Shown here one piece after another: positions 1 through 6,584 of a stretch of 14,099 nt of DNA. Below the pieces are notes generated by a model. That model saw only the letters and a program-made list of their open reading frames with translations. It did not search any database and was not told the origin of the DNA. Both the position numbers and the translations under genes were made by a program. Position 1 is the first letter of the stretch. Every line of letters begins with the position of its first letter. The stretch lies in contig JASHWA010000501.1 in NCBI GenBank assembly GCA_030044325.1, forward strand, positions 1 through 14,099, read 5' to 3'. The DNA is from Bryobacteraceae bacterium. Its GTDB lineage: Bacteria; Acidobacteriota; Terriglobia; Bryobacterales; Bryobacteraceae.

Positions 1-1425
1 TGGTTCGGATATGTGAAGGATCAATGGACTTTTTCGGCGACGTCGATGATTGAGTTCGGACTCGCCGCGGGTGTGGAGCACAGCACCGCCACGCCTCAGG
101 GAGACGCTCCCTACCTGATTACGCCGGAGGGGCAAGGCGGCAATTATTACACCGACGCACGCCGGGATGCGCAACAACTTCAGGGAATCACCAATTACTA
201 TCTTCCTGCTTTCCGCTTTTTCGGCGAGCACCAGATCAAGATTGGCGGAGACGTTCTTAGCCTGGACTATCAGCAGAACATCACTCGCACGCAAATCGAT
301 TATCTGGACAACGCCGGCGACGTGATTCGAACCATCAACTTCTTAGGATCCGGGGCGCTGAGGCGGGGTAATGACGTAGGTTCGTCTTATATTCAGGATT
401 CCTGGCGGCTGCGGCCGTGGCTGCTGGTGGAATCGGGCTGGCGCCTCGACGAAGATCGCCTGCTGGGCACGATCAACTTGTCGCCTCGCGCGGGTTTCGC
501 TATCTCGCCGCCCGGGATGGAAAAGCTGCGTTTTTCGGGCAGCTTTGCGCGGATCATCGACGCCACGAATTTGCAGTTGTTCACGCGCCCGCTCGATCAG
601 GCGTCGGTTTCAAACGATTACGATGCGGCGGGCAGCCTGATCTATGGGCCCGTGACTTCGACCTACACCTTGGCGCCGAATCTCGAAAGCCCCCGTGCGG
701 ATGTGTGGACGCTCGCGGCCGAGCGCGCCTTGCCCAAAATGATGCGAGCCAAAGTTCAACTATTGCGGCGGCGCTTTTCCCGCGGATTCGATTACATCAA
801 CAACCTGCCCGCTGACGAACAGCTCCCGGCGATCCTGGCCGGAGCGCCCAATCCCGGTCCGATTACGGCCGACGACGTCTTGAGCAACCAGCGCCAGGAC
901 AGCTACGATTCCGCGGAGATTTCGCTGGGCCAGCCGCTGAACGGCCGGTTCCAGTGGATGGTGAGTTACATTCGCAGCCGCGCGGAATCGAACGCCGTGA
1001 TCGAGCGCAGCGTCGACCAGCCGCTGAGCATCGCATCCGATACCGGCCCGCTGCCGTGGGACGCGCCGAACCGCTTGCTTAGCTGGGGGTATCTGCCGGC
1101 CTGGAACAAGAACTGGGCGGTCGGCTACATGCTCGATTGGCATACGGGACTGCCGTTTTCCATCCAGGACGATTACGGCCAACTGGTGGGAGCGGTGGAT
1201 CAAATGCGTCTGCCGACGTTTTTCGAGCTCAATGTATTCCTGGAACGGATCCTCACGGTACGCGGCTATCGCCTTGGTCTGCGCGGCGGCGTCAACAATA
1301 TTACGGCGCATTTTAATCCGTCTCTGGTGGACAACGTGGCGGGCAGCCCGATTTACCTGAGCGAGTACAACGGCCAGCCGCGCGCGCTGAACTTCCAGGT
1401 GAGGCTCATCGACCGGCGCCCGTAG
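1..1425 (+). CDS. TonB-dependent receptor, Oar-like, C-terminal part (5' truncated by window)
   Basis: The reading frame is open from base 1 and ends at TAG 1423-1425, giving about 474 residues. The in-frame GTG at 13 is internal, so the true start lies outside the window. The protein shows alternating hydrophobic/polar strands rich in aromatic residues, loops rich in Asp, Asn and Gly, and phrases such as SYIQDSWRLRPWLLVESGWR and LSPRAGFAISPP that are typical of the late beta-strands of Acidobacterial TonB-dependent receptors with a carboxypeptidase-regulatory-like N-domain. The role would be an outer-membrane beta-barrel for TonB-driven uptake; the substrate cannot be read. It is convergent with flhB, with 11 bases between, and has no visible link to the flagellum. 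Family assignment is fairly sure. The plug and N-terminal domains are not in the window. Confidence 0.8.
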   Translation, partial: WFGYVKDQWTFSATSMIEFGLAAGVEHSTATPQGDAPYLITPEGQGGNYYTDARRDAQQLQGITNYYLPAFRFFGEHQIKIGGDVLSLDYQQNITRTQIDYLDNAGDVIRTINFLGSGALRRGNDVGSSYIQDSWRLRPWLLVESGWRLDEDRLLGTINLSPRAGFAISPPGMEKLRFSGSFARIIDATNLQLFTRPLDQASVSNDYDAAGSLIYGPVTSTYTLAPNLESPRADVWTLAAERALPKMMRAKVQLLRRRFSRGFDYINNLPADEQLPAILAGAPNPGPITADDVLSNQRQDSYDSAEISLGQPLNGRFQWMVSYIRSRAESNAVIERSVDQPLSIASDTGPLPWDAPNRLLSWGYLPAWNKNWAVGYMLDWHTGLPFSIQDDYGQLVGAVDQMRLPTFFELNVFLERILTVRGYRLGLRGGVNNITAHFNPSLVDNVAGSPIYLSEYNGQPRALNFQVRLIDRRP

Positions 1426-1436
1426 TTTTTCGCGCC

Positions 1437-2501
1437 TTACCCGCCCGGCAGGCGTCCGCCCATCAGCCGATAAATGTAAGCCAGAATCTCGGCAACTGCG
1501 CGGTATAAGTGCGCGGGGATCTCCTGCCCGACCTCGACGGACTTGTACAGCGCCTGCGCGAGCGGCGGATTTTCGATGATCGGGATCTGGTGCTCCAGCG
1601 CTTTTTTGCGAATGCGCGCGGCCAGGTAATTTTTGCCCTTGGCGACCACCTTCGGCGCGCGTGCGGAACTCACCGCGTATTGAATCGCCACCGCGTAGTG
1701 CGTGGGATTGACGATTACCGCGGTCGCCTTGGGGACTTCCTTCATCATCCGGCGGCGCAGCAGGTCGCGCTGGAGCCTGCGCACGCGCATCTTGGTCTGG
1801 GGATTGCCGTCGGTTTCCTTGAGTTCCTCGCGAATCTCCTGTTTGCTCATCTTGAGCTGATTGGTGTAGCGCCGCCGCTGCCAGATCAGGTCGATGAAGC
1901 CGATCACCAGAAAAACTCCCGCGGCGCGCCACAGCAGCGTTGCGATCGTCGCGGCGACGCGTGCGACCGCGACCTGCGTGCTCATCCACGGCAGGGAAAG
2001 AAATGTCCCGATATTTTCCGAAAGTTCGTAATAGACGACCAGCCCGACCACCGGAATCATCACCAGCGCCTGCAAGAACAGCGGAACATTCTGAGCGGGA
2101 ACCGATGAAAACCGCCGCAGGACATTGAAACGCTTGAAATCCGGCGTGAGTTTCTTGAGCGAGATCCCCATGCGCGTGGTGGCGAGCTGCGCCGCGATCA
2201 CCAGAACGATCAACGCGGCTCCGGAAACAATCACCGGCACCACCAGCGGAAAAATTTCATCGCGCATCAGCACTACCACCGTCGCCGGCGTCAGTTCCAT
2301 GGTGAATGCGCGCGAAAAAATCGAGTGCATGGTGCGTGCCATGCGCATCAGCAGGGTCCCGCCGAATGCAGCCGCCAGTGTGACGAAACCGAGGAATTGA
2401 ACCGAGGAAATGAACTCGCGGCTGGCCGGAAAATCGCCTTCCTTCCGCGCTCGATCGAGCCGCCGCTTGGTCGGTTTTTCTGTGCGCTGCTCGTCGGCCA
2501 T
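1437..2501 (-). CDS. flhB: Flagellar export gate / substrate-specificity switch protein FlhB
   Basis: A 354-residue inner-membrane protein of normal FlhB length. The N-terminus (ADEQRTEKPTKRRLDRARKE, then GDFPASREF) is the cytosolic FlhB signature, followed by about four hydrophobic segments near residues 33-55, 85-107, 142-160 and 175-205. The cytosolic domain carries the self-cleavage motif NPTH at residues 265-268, within AVIVNPTHYAVAIQY. In this family cleavage between N and P allows the switch from rod/hook to filament export on a signal from FliK. It is the last gene of the leftward block and ends with TAA at 1437-1439, convergent with the receptor gene. The Shine-Dalgarno sequence is weak. 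A 152-base gap filled by a repeat element separates it from fliR, unlike the tight junctions elsewhere in the block. Confidence 0.97.
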   Translation of the reverse strand: MADEQRTEKPTKRRLDRARKEGDFPASREFISSVQFLGFVTLAAAFGGTLLMRMARTMHSIFSRAFTMELTPATVVVLMRDEIFPLVVPVIVSGAALIVLVIAAQLATTRMGISLKKLTPDFKRFNVLRRFSSVPAQNVPLFLQALVMIPVVGLVVYYELSENIGTFLSLPWMSTQVAVARVAATIATLLWRAAGVFLVIGFIDLIWQRRRYTNQLKMSKQEIREELKETDGNPQTKMRVRRLQRDLLRRRMMKEVPKATAVIVNPTHYAVAIQYAVSSARAPKVVAKGKNYLAARIRKKALEHQIPIIENPPLAQALYKSVEVGQEIPAHLYRAVAEILAYIYRLMGGRLPGG

Positions 2502-2512
2502 TTTTCAGCTTC

Positions 2513-2682
2513 GGTCCGTGGTCCGTGGTTCGTAGTTCGTGGTTGTGGTTTGTGGTTTGTAGTTTGTAGTTCGTCGACGTGCTTCGGTAAGACGCGATCC
2601 GTTCCCAGCCGACGACTAACCGCTAACTGCAAGCCACAAACACGAACCACGAACTACGGACTACGTACCACGGACCACAACC
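2513..2682. repeat. Heptameric tandem repeat arranged as a large imperfect inverted repeat
   Basis: The left arm (2513-2574) reads as nine successive units of the form RGTYYGT: GGTCCGT, GGTCCGT, GGTTCGT, AGTTCGT, a 6-nt GGTTGT, GGTTTGT, GGTTTGT, AGTTTGT, AGTTCGT. The right arm (2635-2682) is the complementary series: CACAAAC, ACGAACC, ACGAACT, ACGGACT, ACGTACC, ACGGACC, ACAACC. The inner part (2612-2634) keeps the 7-base rhythm as GACTAAC, CGCTAAC, TGCAAGC. The arms pair imperfectly over roughly 45 bases, so the transcript could form a long hairpin within the fliR-flhB message. The 7-base period is not a multiple of three, so this is not a coding repeat. The right arm overlaps the 3' end of fliR. 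Similar families of heptamer elements are known in other bacteria, for example the STRR repeats of cyanobacteria; that link is by analogy only. Confidence 0.85.
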
Positions 2683-3424
2683 CGGAAATCATCCGCCCCG
2701 CCGCGCCTTCATATAATTTCGCGACCACCGGCGCGAGCACCGTCAAAATCGCCGTGGCCGCGATCATCTTCATCGGAAACGCGAGCGACAGCAGTTGCAA
2801 CTGTTGCTGCATCCGCCCGAGCAGCGCCAGTGCGAAATCGAGCAGCAGCAGAGTCGCAATCACCGGAATCGCCAGCCGCAATCCGAGTGCGAACATTCCT
2901 CCTCCTAAATGCACCATGCCGTCGAGGCTCGCCGCCGACGGCGCCCAAGTTCCGGCGGGAAATCTCTGAAAACTCGCCGCGAGCACGCGCACCACTTCGC
3001 GATCGATTCCCAGGGTGAAAAATAACAATCCCGTGACCAGCGACATGGTCACCTGAATCACGCCCGAATCGGCCTGGCTGGTCGGATCGACCGTGGTGGC
3101 GAATCCGTAGCCTGCCTGCAAGCCGAAAACCTGCGCGGCGATCTGGAATCCTTCGTTGAGGAACGCCACCGCAAGCCCCGCCATCAATCCGAATCCCATT
3201 TCGGCGAACGCCGACGCGATCAGTTCACCGAAGGACGGCAGCTCGTTCGGCAAAGACGGCCACGCGGGAAACAGCGCGAGCGTCAGAGACAACGCAAGCA
3301 CCACGCGAATCGGCTCCGGCGCATTTCGAAATCCGGGAACCGGCAGAAACGCAATCACGCCCGCCACGCGCGCCAGCACATACAAAAACGCGACCATGGT
3401 ACTGACCGGCAACCCCAGCGTCAT
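2654..3424 (-). CDS. fliR: Flagellar type III export gate protein FliR
   Basis: A 256-residue polytopic inner-membrane protein, close to the usual FliR length. The N-terminal VLARVAGVIAFLPVPGFRNA and the following VRVVLALSLTLALFPAW-like stretch match the first helices of FliR, and the middle GFQIAAQVFGLQAGYGFATT with DPTSQADSG is also family-typical. FliR forms the export gate core with FliP and FliQ. A strong Shine-Dalgarno sequence, GAGGAAGA, lies six bases before ATG 3424, and fliQ ends 12 bases upstream. Oddly, the last eight codons (LWSVVRSP) and the TAG stop lie inside the right arm of the heptamer repeat, so the native C-terminus appears to have been replaced or extended by repeat-encoded residues. 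The domain itself looks complete. Confidence 0.95.
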   Translation of the reverse strand: MTLGLPVSTMVAFLYVLARVAGVIAFLPVPGFRNAPEPIRVVLALSLTLALFPAWPSLPNELPSFGELIASAFAEMGFGLMAGLAVAFLNEGFQIAAQVFGLQAGYGFATTVDPTSQADSGVIQVTMSLVTGLLFFTLGIDREVVRVLAASFQRFPAGTWAPSAASLDGMVHLGGGMFALGLRLAIPVIATLLLLDFALALLGRMQQQLQLLSLAFPMKMIAATAILTVLAPVVAKLYEGAAGRMISGLWSVVRSP

Positions 3425-3436
3425 GTCGATTCTTCC

Positions 3437-3706
3437 TCAGTGCGCGAAGCGTCCCAGGTTGCCGAACAGCGCGACCGTGTAACCGATCAGTTTCCCCAGC
3501 ATCCACGGCATCGCCAGCACCAGCGCGCACATGAAGGCGGTCAGCCGCGGCACCGTGCTGAAGCTCGAGTCCTGGATGGAGGTGAGAATCTGCGTCAAAC
3601 TCATCACGATCCCCACCACGAATCCCACGGCCAGCACGGGCAGCGCGAGCCAGAACACGGTCACGAACGTGTTGCGCATCAGATCGACGACCATTCCACT
3701 GGTCAT
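3437..3706 (-). CDS. fliQ: Flagellar type III export gate protein FliQ
   Basis: An 89-residue protein, the usual FliQ length, with two hydrophobic hairpin helices. The first is around residues 14-37 (VFWLALPVLAVGFVVGIV). The loop has the typical SLTQILTSIQDSSFSTVPRL signature, and the second helix is around 57-79. FliQ packs around FliP/FliR in the export gate. The start at ATG 3706 was chosen because it overlaps the fliP stop as ATGA and because GAGGAG lies nine bases upstream within the last fliP codons. A longer open frame extends upstream of this ATG but only overlaps fliP out of phase. The short size and overlap suggest translation coupled to fliP. Confidence 0.95.
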   Translation of the reverse strand: MTSGMVVDLMRNTFVTVFWLALPVLAVGFVVGIVMSLTQILTSIQDSSFSTVPRLTAFMCALVLAMPWMLGKLIGYTVALFGNLGRFAH

Positions 3707-4437
3707 GAATAAAAACTCCTCACGAGCGAGCCGACCACCAGGTTCCAGCCGTCCACCAGCACGAACAGCAGAACCTTGAACGGCGCGGAAACCATGACCG
3801 GGGGCAGTTGAACCATGCCTACAGAAACCGTGATCGACGCGACCACGATGTCGATGATCAAGAACGGCAGAAACAGCACCGCTCCGATCTGGAAAGCGGC
3901 TTTGAGTTCGCTCAAGACATACGCCGGCGCGAGCGCGCTCAGCTCGACATCGGAGGGTTTGGCGGGCTGAGGTGAATGCGAGAGCTCGATAAATAGTTGA
4001 ATGTCTTTTTCGCGCGCGAATTTGAGCAGAAAAGTCTTGACCGGCGGCGTAGCCTGATCCCACGCTTCGCTCGCGCTGATCTGGCCGTTTTCAAGCGGCT
4101 CCCAGGCCTTGTGATAAACGTCATTGGCGACGGGCTGGATCACGAGCAGCGATAGGAACAGCGCCAGCCCCACCAGAACCTGGTTCGACGGCGCCGTCTG
4201 CGTTCCCAGCGCCTGGCGCAGAAAATGCAGCACCACCGCGATGCGCAGGAACGGCGTCAGGCACATGAGGATCGCCGGAAGCAGAGTCAGCGCGGTGAGC
4301 AGCAGAACGATCTGCATCGGCACGCTCAGGGCATTGCCGTTCTTATTCTGGACCAGCGTGACTCCCCACAGCGAATCGTCGGGTCCGGCCATGGCCACGC
4401 CGGCCGCCGCGATCGCCAGGGCCGCGATTTTTTTCAT
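3703..4437 (-). CDS. fliP: Flagellar type III export gate protein FliP
   Basis: A 244-residue protein of standard FliP length. Residues 1-17 form a cleavable signal peptide (MKKIAALAIAAAGVAMAG), a feature of many FliP proteins. Hydrophobic segments lie near residues 42-62, 86-104, 182-205 and 220-240. Diagnostic stretches are LTALTLLPAILMCLTPFLRI (TM1), the HFLRQALGTQTAPSNQVLVG linker, and the C-terminal LPPVMVSAPFKVLLFVLVDG W block. The more usual GMMMLPP is GMVQLPP here, a mild variation. FliP pentamers with FliR and FliQ form the membrane pore of the export apparatus. GGAGAA lies seven bases before the ATG. The start overlaps the fliO stop as ATGA, and the stop overlaps the fliQ start in the same way. 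Confidence 0.97.
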   Translation of the reverse strand: MKKIAALAIAAAGVAMAGPDDSLWGVTLVQNKNGNALSVPMQIVLLLTALTLLPAILMCLTPFLRIAVVLHFLRQALGTQTAPSNQVLVGLALFLSLLVIQPVANDVYHKAWEPLENGQISASEAWDQATPPVKTFLLKFAREKDIQLFIELSHSPQPAKPSDVELSALAPAYVLSELKAAFQIGAVLFLPFLIIDIVVASITVSVGMVQLPPVMVSAPFKVLLFVLVDGWNLVVGSLVRSFYS

Positions 4438-4691
4438 TGCGGGTTCTCCGTGAGCAGCGCACAGCCCTGCGGATGCGTCGCCACCACCACTTCACGCCCA
4501 TGGATTTTTACCAGGTGCAAGGAATGCTGCGGCGTGAGCGCCAGGCGCTCGATCGATTCGAGGGACCGCCCGCGGGCCTGCGTCCGCAGCGCGCCGAAGC
4601 GTACCGATCCGCCGCGCCGCAGCGCCCACAGCGCCAGCCCGAGCAGCGCGAAAACCGCAAGTACCGCGGAAATCTGACGAACTACTTCCAC
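4434..4691 (-). CDS. fliO: Flagellar biosynthesis protein FliO (short form)
   Basis: An 85-residue protein starting at GTG 4691, with GGAGGAG about nine bases upstream. A single transmembrane helix lies near residues 8-25 (AVLAVFALLGLALWALRR), followed by a small cytosolic domain with the pattern LESIERLALTPQHSLHLVKI and a following GREVVVATHPQGCALL. This matches the FliO/FliZ family, in which a basic stretch and the phrase 'RLxLTPQHSLHLV' follow the membrane anchor. FliO helps assemble the FliP/FliR pore and is not part of the finished gate. Position between fliN and fliP, with an ATGA overlap into fliP, is the classic FliO context. Its size is at the short end of the family, and sequence alone would give only moderate certainty. 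Confidence 0.85.
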   Translation of the reverse strand: MEVVRQISAVLAVFALLGLALWALRRGGSVRFGALRTQARGRSLESIERLALTPQHSLHLVKIHGREVVVATHPQGCALLTENPQ

Positions 4692-4708
4692 TGGCTTCGC
4701 TCCTCCAC

Positions 4709-4957
4709 TCAGTTGTCCTCCTTGAAATCGGTGATGCGGACGCCGACCGTCTCTTCGATAATCACCACTTCTCCCGAGCCGATTCGCGCAGCGCCGATCA
4801 GCAGGTCGATATTTTCGCCTGCCGACCGGTTGGTGCGGATTACGCTGCCCGCCTCGAGCGCCAGGATCCTTTCGATGGTCAGCGTGATCCGGTCGAGCTC
4901 CGCTTCGACGTCCATGTTGATGTCGGCCAGGTGCGCGATCTCTTCGAGCGCGGTCAC
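4709..4957 (-). CDS. fliN: Flagellar motor switch protein FliN (SpoA domain only)
   Basis: An 82-residue protein made of essentially one SpoA/FliN-C domain. The motifs run DVEAELDRITLTIERILALE, then AGSVIRTNRSAGENIDLLI, and end GEVVIIEETVGVRITDF. This is the standard fold that forms FliM/FliN rings at the base of the C-ring and docks the FliH export chaperone. Typical FliN has an added N-terminal region of some 50 residues that is missing here. The start is GTG 4957, one base after the flgE stop (TAA at 4961-4959); no better upstream start is free of flgE. No fliM, fliL or mot genes accompany it, so those must lie elsewhere. The family call is sure; FliN versus a FliY-type C-domain cannot be separated on length alone. 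Confidence 0.92.
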   Translation of the reverse strand: MTALEEIAHLADINMDVEAELDRITLTIERILALEAGSVIRTNRSAGENIDLLIGAARIGSGEVVIIEETVGVRITDFKEDN

Positions 4958-4958
4958 G

Positions 4959-6203
4959 TTATGCGCCTTGCGTCATGTTGATCGTGTCCTGGCTGAGCGT
5001 ATCTTCCGTGGTCACCAGGTGCGCGTTCGCTTCGTAGCCCTGCTGATATACGATCAGGTTGGTGAACTCGGTGGCGATGTTGACATTGGATCCTTCCACC
5101 GATCCGCCCACAACCGTGCCGCGCCCGCCGGTTCCCGGAAGACCGATCGCCGGCAGCGCGGTCAGCGCGCTCGCCTGGTAGTTGCTGTTGCCCGCGGCGA
5201 CCAGCGAATCCGGATTCTCGATCTGAGCCATCGCCATCTGTCCGACGACCACCTGCTGCCCATCTGAATATTGCGCGAGCACCTGTCCACCGTTCGACAG
5301 GCCCACGCTGACCAGGTTCGCCGCGGCTTGTCCGTCCTGCGATTGCGCCGATGTGGCCGAGCTCTGCGCGTACTGCGTGATATCCGGCGTCGTCCCGGTG
5401 TACAGGTTCCAGTTCAGGTTCATGTCCGCTGCACCGTCGGCCAGGCCTGTGATGGGAATCGCGACCGGCGCGCCCGCCGCGGGATTGGTCAGATTTCCGT
5501 TCGAATCGAAAGTCAGCGTTCCGGTGACCGGCGTGTACGAGCCGGCCGTCAGATCTGATCCCGGCACGCTCACCGAATAATTCCACTGGTTCGCCGTCCC
5601 GGATTGCGTGAAAGTCATGGTCACGGTGTGCGCGTTACCCAGCGAATCATAAACCTGGATGGAGGTTGAAAAGGTCGTGCCCGATGCGGCCGACGCGTCC
5701 AGGTTCAGGCTGACCGAGATGTTCTGGGTCGCCACCGGCGGCGCAAGCTGCCCCACCGGAACCGAAATATTTCCGATCGGCCCGTTGGTGTTGAGCACGC
5801 CGTTGTCCATGCTCCATCCCTGCACCAGGTCGCCCGAAGCCGTGGTCAGATATCCTTGCGGATTGACTTCGAAGCTGCCGCCGCGCGTGTACTCGGTGTT
5901 GCCGGTGCCGCTCGCCGAGACGATGAAAAATCCATCGCCCTGGATCGCGGCGTCCAGCGCTCCGCCCGTCGACTGCAATGCGCCCTGGCCGAAGTCCGTC
6001 ATCGTGATGGGAGTGCCGACGCCGAATCCGACCTGCGTCGCGCCCAGATCCGCGCCTATCGATTGCGTCACCAGGTCCTGGAACTCGACGTTATCGGCTT
6101 TGAATCCGGTCGTGTCGAGGTTAGCCAGATTGTTGCCCACCACATCGATCGCCGTGCTGAACGCGTTGAGTCCCGAAAGTGCAGTTGAAAATGATGTAGA
6201 CAT
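4959..6203 (-). CDS. flgE: Flagellar hook protein FlgE
   Basis: A 414-residue protein, usual for hook protein. The N-terminal D0 signature is clear (FSTALSGLNAFSTAIDVVGN then NLANLDTTGFKA), followed by the FlgE/F/G D1 region with DAAIQGDGFFIV and YTRGGSFEVNPQGYL. The middle (about 120-330) is a Thr/Ser/Gly/Asn-rich surface domain with LYDSLGN-like SIQVYDSLGNAHTVTMTF. The C-terminus carries VEGSNVNIATEFTNLIVYQQ and GYEANAHLVTTEDTLSQDTI, the D0 helix. It is exported through the gate and polymerises into the hook under the FlgD cap. AGGAGA lies about six bases before ATG 6203, a good Shine-Dalgarno sequence after an 18-base gap from flgD. Being an axial protein it contains no cysteine that I can see. 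Confidence 0.97.
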   Translation of the reverse strand: MSTSFSTALSGLNAFSTAIDVVGNNLANLDTTGFKADNVEFQDLVTQSIGADLGATQVGFGVGTPITMTDFGQGALQSTGGALDAAIQGDGFFIVSASGTGNTEYTRGGSFEVNPQGYLTTASGDLVQGWSMDNGVLNTNGPIGNISVPVGQLAPPVATQNISVSLNLDASAASGTTFSTSIQVYDSLGNAHTVTMTFTQSGTANQWNYSVSVPGSDLTAGSYTPVTGTLTFDSNGNLTNPAAGAPVAIPITGLADGAADMNLNWNLYTGTTPDITQYAQSSATSAQSQDGQAAANLVSVGLSNGGQVLAQYSDGQQVVVGQMAMAQIENPDSLVAAGNSNYQASALTALPAIGLPGTGGRGTVVGGSVEGSNVNIATEFTNLIVYQQGYEANAHLVTTEDTLSQDTINMTQGA

Positions 6204-6221
6204 GAGTTCTCCTGATTGAAA

Positions 6222-6584
6222 TTAGCTGCTCGCCGACTGTGCGGTCTGCGTGTTGTTCTGATCCTGCGTTTGCGTCCCGCTGCCGCCGCTGGTCCCCGAT
6301 GTCGATCCGGCCGCCGTCGAGCTGGAGGAAGCCGTCACCGCCGACGCGATGGTATTCAGATCCGACGTCATCTGGGTCGTGTTGGAGAGGTTGGCGAATT
6401 CGGCAAGCTGCGTCACGAATTCGGTTCCGGACGCGGGATTGTCGGGGTCCTGATACTGCAACTGCGCCACCAGCAGTTGTAAAAAGACATTTTCGTTGGC
6501 GAGCGTTGCCGTGCTCGCCGCCGATGCCGCCGTGCTGGTTGTCGTTGTATTGCTGCCGGTCGGATTGACCGCTGTCGTGCTCAT
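6222..6584 (-). CDS. flgD: Flagellar hook capping / assembly protein FlgD (minimal form)
   Basis: A 120-residue protein. After a Thr/Ala-rich leader, residues 29-73 contain the conserved FlgD N-domain: NENVFLQLLVAQLQYQDPDN, PASGTEFVTQLAEFANL and then a short coiled helix. This matches the classic 'FLxLLxAQLQNQDPxxPxxxxEF' export/scaffold region. From residue about 85 onward there is only a Ser/Thr/Gly/Gln tail, so the usual FlgD tudor-like and Ig-like cap domains are absent; the common length is about 220-230. The start overlaps the fliK stop as ATGA, and a GGAGC sequence precedes it. Position between fliK and flgE is typical for flgD. It may work with the N-domain alone, or the cap domains may have been lost. 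Confidence 0.92.
   Translation of the reverse strand: MSTTAVNPTGSNTTTTSTAASAASTATLANENVFLQLLVAQLQYQDPDNPASGTEFVTQLAEFANLSNTTQMTSDLNTIASAVTASSSSTAAGSTSGTSGGSGTQTQDQNNTQTAQSASS

Noticed and set aside
760..1989. 409-residue open frame on the minus strand crossing the receptor and flhB
   Set aside because: It is Arg/Ala-rich, overlaps two convincing genes in other frames, and looks like a GC-rich shadow frame.
2348..2650. 100-residue minus-strand frame between fliR and flhB
   Set aside because: Much of it is translated heptamer repeat, and the rest is antisense-phase flhB; not a gene.
2513..2682. CRISPR array
   Set aside because: The units are 7 bases with no spacers, and the two arms are inverted; it is a heptamer inverted repeat.
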